From positions 22,303,896-22,367,895 of the forward strand of contig JBCNJP010000003.1 in NCBI GenBank assembly GCA_039602395.1: 64,000 nt of DNA. Direction: 5' to 3'. The notes beneath the pieces were generated by a model. It saw nothing but the letters and a program-made list of their open reading frames with translations, did not search any database and was not told where the DNA came from. Shown piece by piece: positions 63,406 through 64,000 of this stretch. The DNA is from Deinandra increscens subsp. villosa. Taxonomy: Eukaryota > Streptophyta > Magnoliopsida > Asterales > Asteraceae. How positions within the stretch are numbered: position 1 is the first letter of the stretch; each line of letters opens with the position of its first letter. Made by a program: the position numbers and the translations under genes.

Positions 63406-64000
63406 CTAATTAATCAAATAACACAAATACCAGTACGCAACAGGATTCGATTACCAAACACGCAAACACAGAAATAAATAAATAAATAATCTAAACTAAT
63501 AGTGAGTTTAGATATACCTTGGCGGTGTTGAACAAACGTTCGAGACACCAAGTTTCAAAGAACGAAGCGCTAGGTTGAAACAGAACGAACCACTTTCGGT
63601 CTCAGACGGTTGTCGCGTATCGCGATTATTCTCGTGGTCCAGTGTCGCGTACCGCTACGGGACGGCGTTTATGACCCGTGGTCATTATGCATCGCGAGAG
63701 TACGTCTTGACAGACGTCCCGTCTCGCGAGACTACGAGATCAATCAGATTCAGATCTGATTGCAACCGGAGACGGCGCACGACGAAAAGCGTCAGACTCA
63801 CGTCGACGGGCGACGGTCATGTGACGGCGTGCAATCCGCGGTGGTGGCGGTGACGACGGCGAACGGCGGTGACGACGGCGAACGGCGGCGTCGAGTTTCA
63901 CGGTGGTGATCGACAGTTTTGCGGCGGCGATTGGCGGCGAGCTGAGCGACGGATCAAGGCGTACGAGGCGACGATCTCTAGACCGTAAGGCGGTTTACGG
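63220..64000. mobile_element. Unidentified repeat, possibly an LTR
   Basis: Begins TGTTGGGATTTGGGAGTGG just after the E third ORF. It contains CTGTAACGCAGCGGAATAAAG, TA microsatellites (63350-63402), and from about 63580 a GC-rich, CGGCGG-rich stretch to the window end with GGTGACGACGGCGAACGGC repeated in tandem (63848-63884). TG start and layout suit the first part of a copia or gypsy LTR. The right end is outside the window and orientation is unresolved. The small frame at 63575-63853 is not supported. Confidence 0.4.
63848..63890. repeat. 19-bp GC-rich tandem duplication
   Basis: GGTGACGACGGCGAACGGC occurs twice head to tail within a CGG-rich stretch; probably replication slippage. Confidence 0.8.

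Noticed and set aside
63575..63853. 92-codon Arg-rich frame near the window end
   Set aside because: GC-rich LTR-like sequence with several open frames; no recognisable protein.

Overview
The window is repeat DNA from a flowering plant nuclear genome. Almost everything in it is LTR retrotransposons nested inside one another, with a LINE scrap, a possible Mutator-like non-autonomous element and the 5' end of a hAT transposon. I found no convincing host gene, rRNA, tRNA or CRISPR array. Plant evidence: plant-type Ty1/copia and Ty3/gypsy polyproteins, initiator-Met-tRNA primer sites (TGGTATCAGAGC), a 'putative plant transposon protein' type ORF behind copia pol, and a hAT protein of the plant TTF/ZMYM1-like kind. 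The repeat families resemble those I know from Asteraceae, but that is a weak inference. Three runs of exactly 500 N (13421-13920, 35205-35704, 57014-57513) are placeholder assembly gaps, and each cuts an element.

Layout. 1-3200: AT-rich DNA with a TIR-like element (about 221-1944), an 84-bp and a 74-bp tandem repeat, and a LINE reverse-transcriptase fragment (2926-3190). 3202-13420: copia element A1 (5' LTR 3202-3935; integrase, RT and RNase H; start of a third ORF), split inside integrase by element B (about 4720-10503). B is a Sirevirus-like element that carries gag with two zinc knuckles but no pol. 13921-15059 and 15631-17820: pieces of gypsy-type LTRs on either side of a minus-strand Sirevirus gag fragment (15060-15635). 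17820-32713: element C, a relative of B, also gag-only, split by a well-preserved minus-strand Ty3/gypsy element H (21333-31256; LTRs of 2465 and 2460 bp; duplicated site GTTCT). 32714-34269: minus-strand tail of another Sirevirus. 34270-35204: 5' end of a hAT element, cut by gap 2. 35705-51963: second copia copy A2, split by giant-LTR gypsy derivative F (37404-48752; LTRs of 4078 and 3665 bp; duplicated site CACAT), then two third-type ORFs in tandem. 51964-63209: copia/Sirevirus element E (LTR, primer site, leader, gag, protease, integrase, RT, RNase H, third ORF), interrupted at 56947 by another LTR element that falls mostly in gap 3. 63220-64000: start of a further unidentified repeat, probably an LTR.

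How it fits together. Insertion order can be read from the nesting: A1 is older than B; C is older than H; A2 is older than both F and E; E is older than the insertion at 56947. H is the only element with a nearly complete polyprotein. F and the B/C family have mobile-element ends but no working pol, so they were probably moved by enzymes supplied in trans. A1 and A2 share two identical nonsense codons in pol, which points to a defective source copy.

The most unusual material is regulatory rather than enzymatic. Each retrotransposon family carries its own dense cluster of a short motif or palindrome in the LTR and/or leader (GTTTACGA in E; TGGTCCG and GTACCA..TGGTAC in B; AGCTAACCA.TGGTTAGCT in C; AGGCG-ATA-CGCCT in H). 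The Sirevirus-like elements also carry third ORFs with their own TATA-like promoter (A1, A2) or a probable spliced leader (E).
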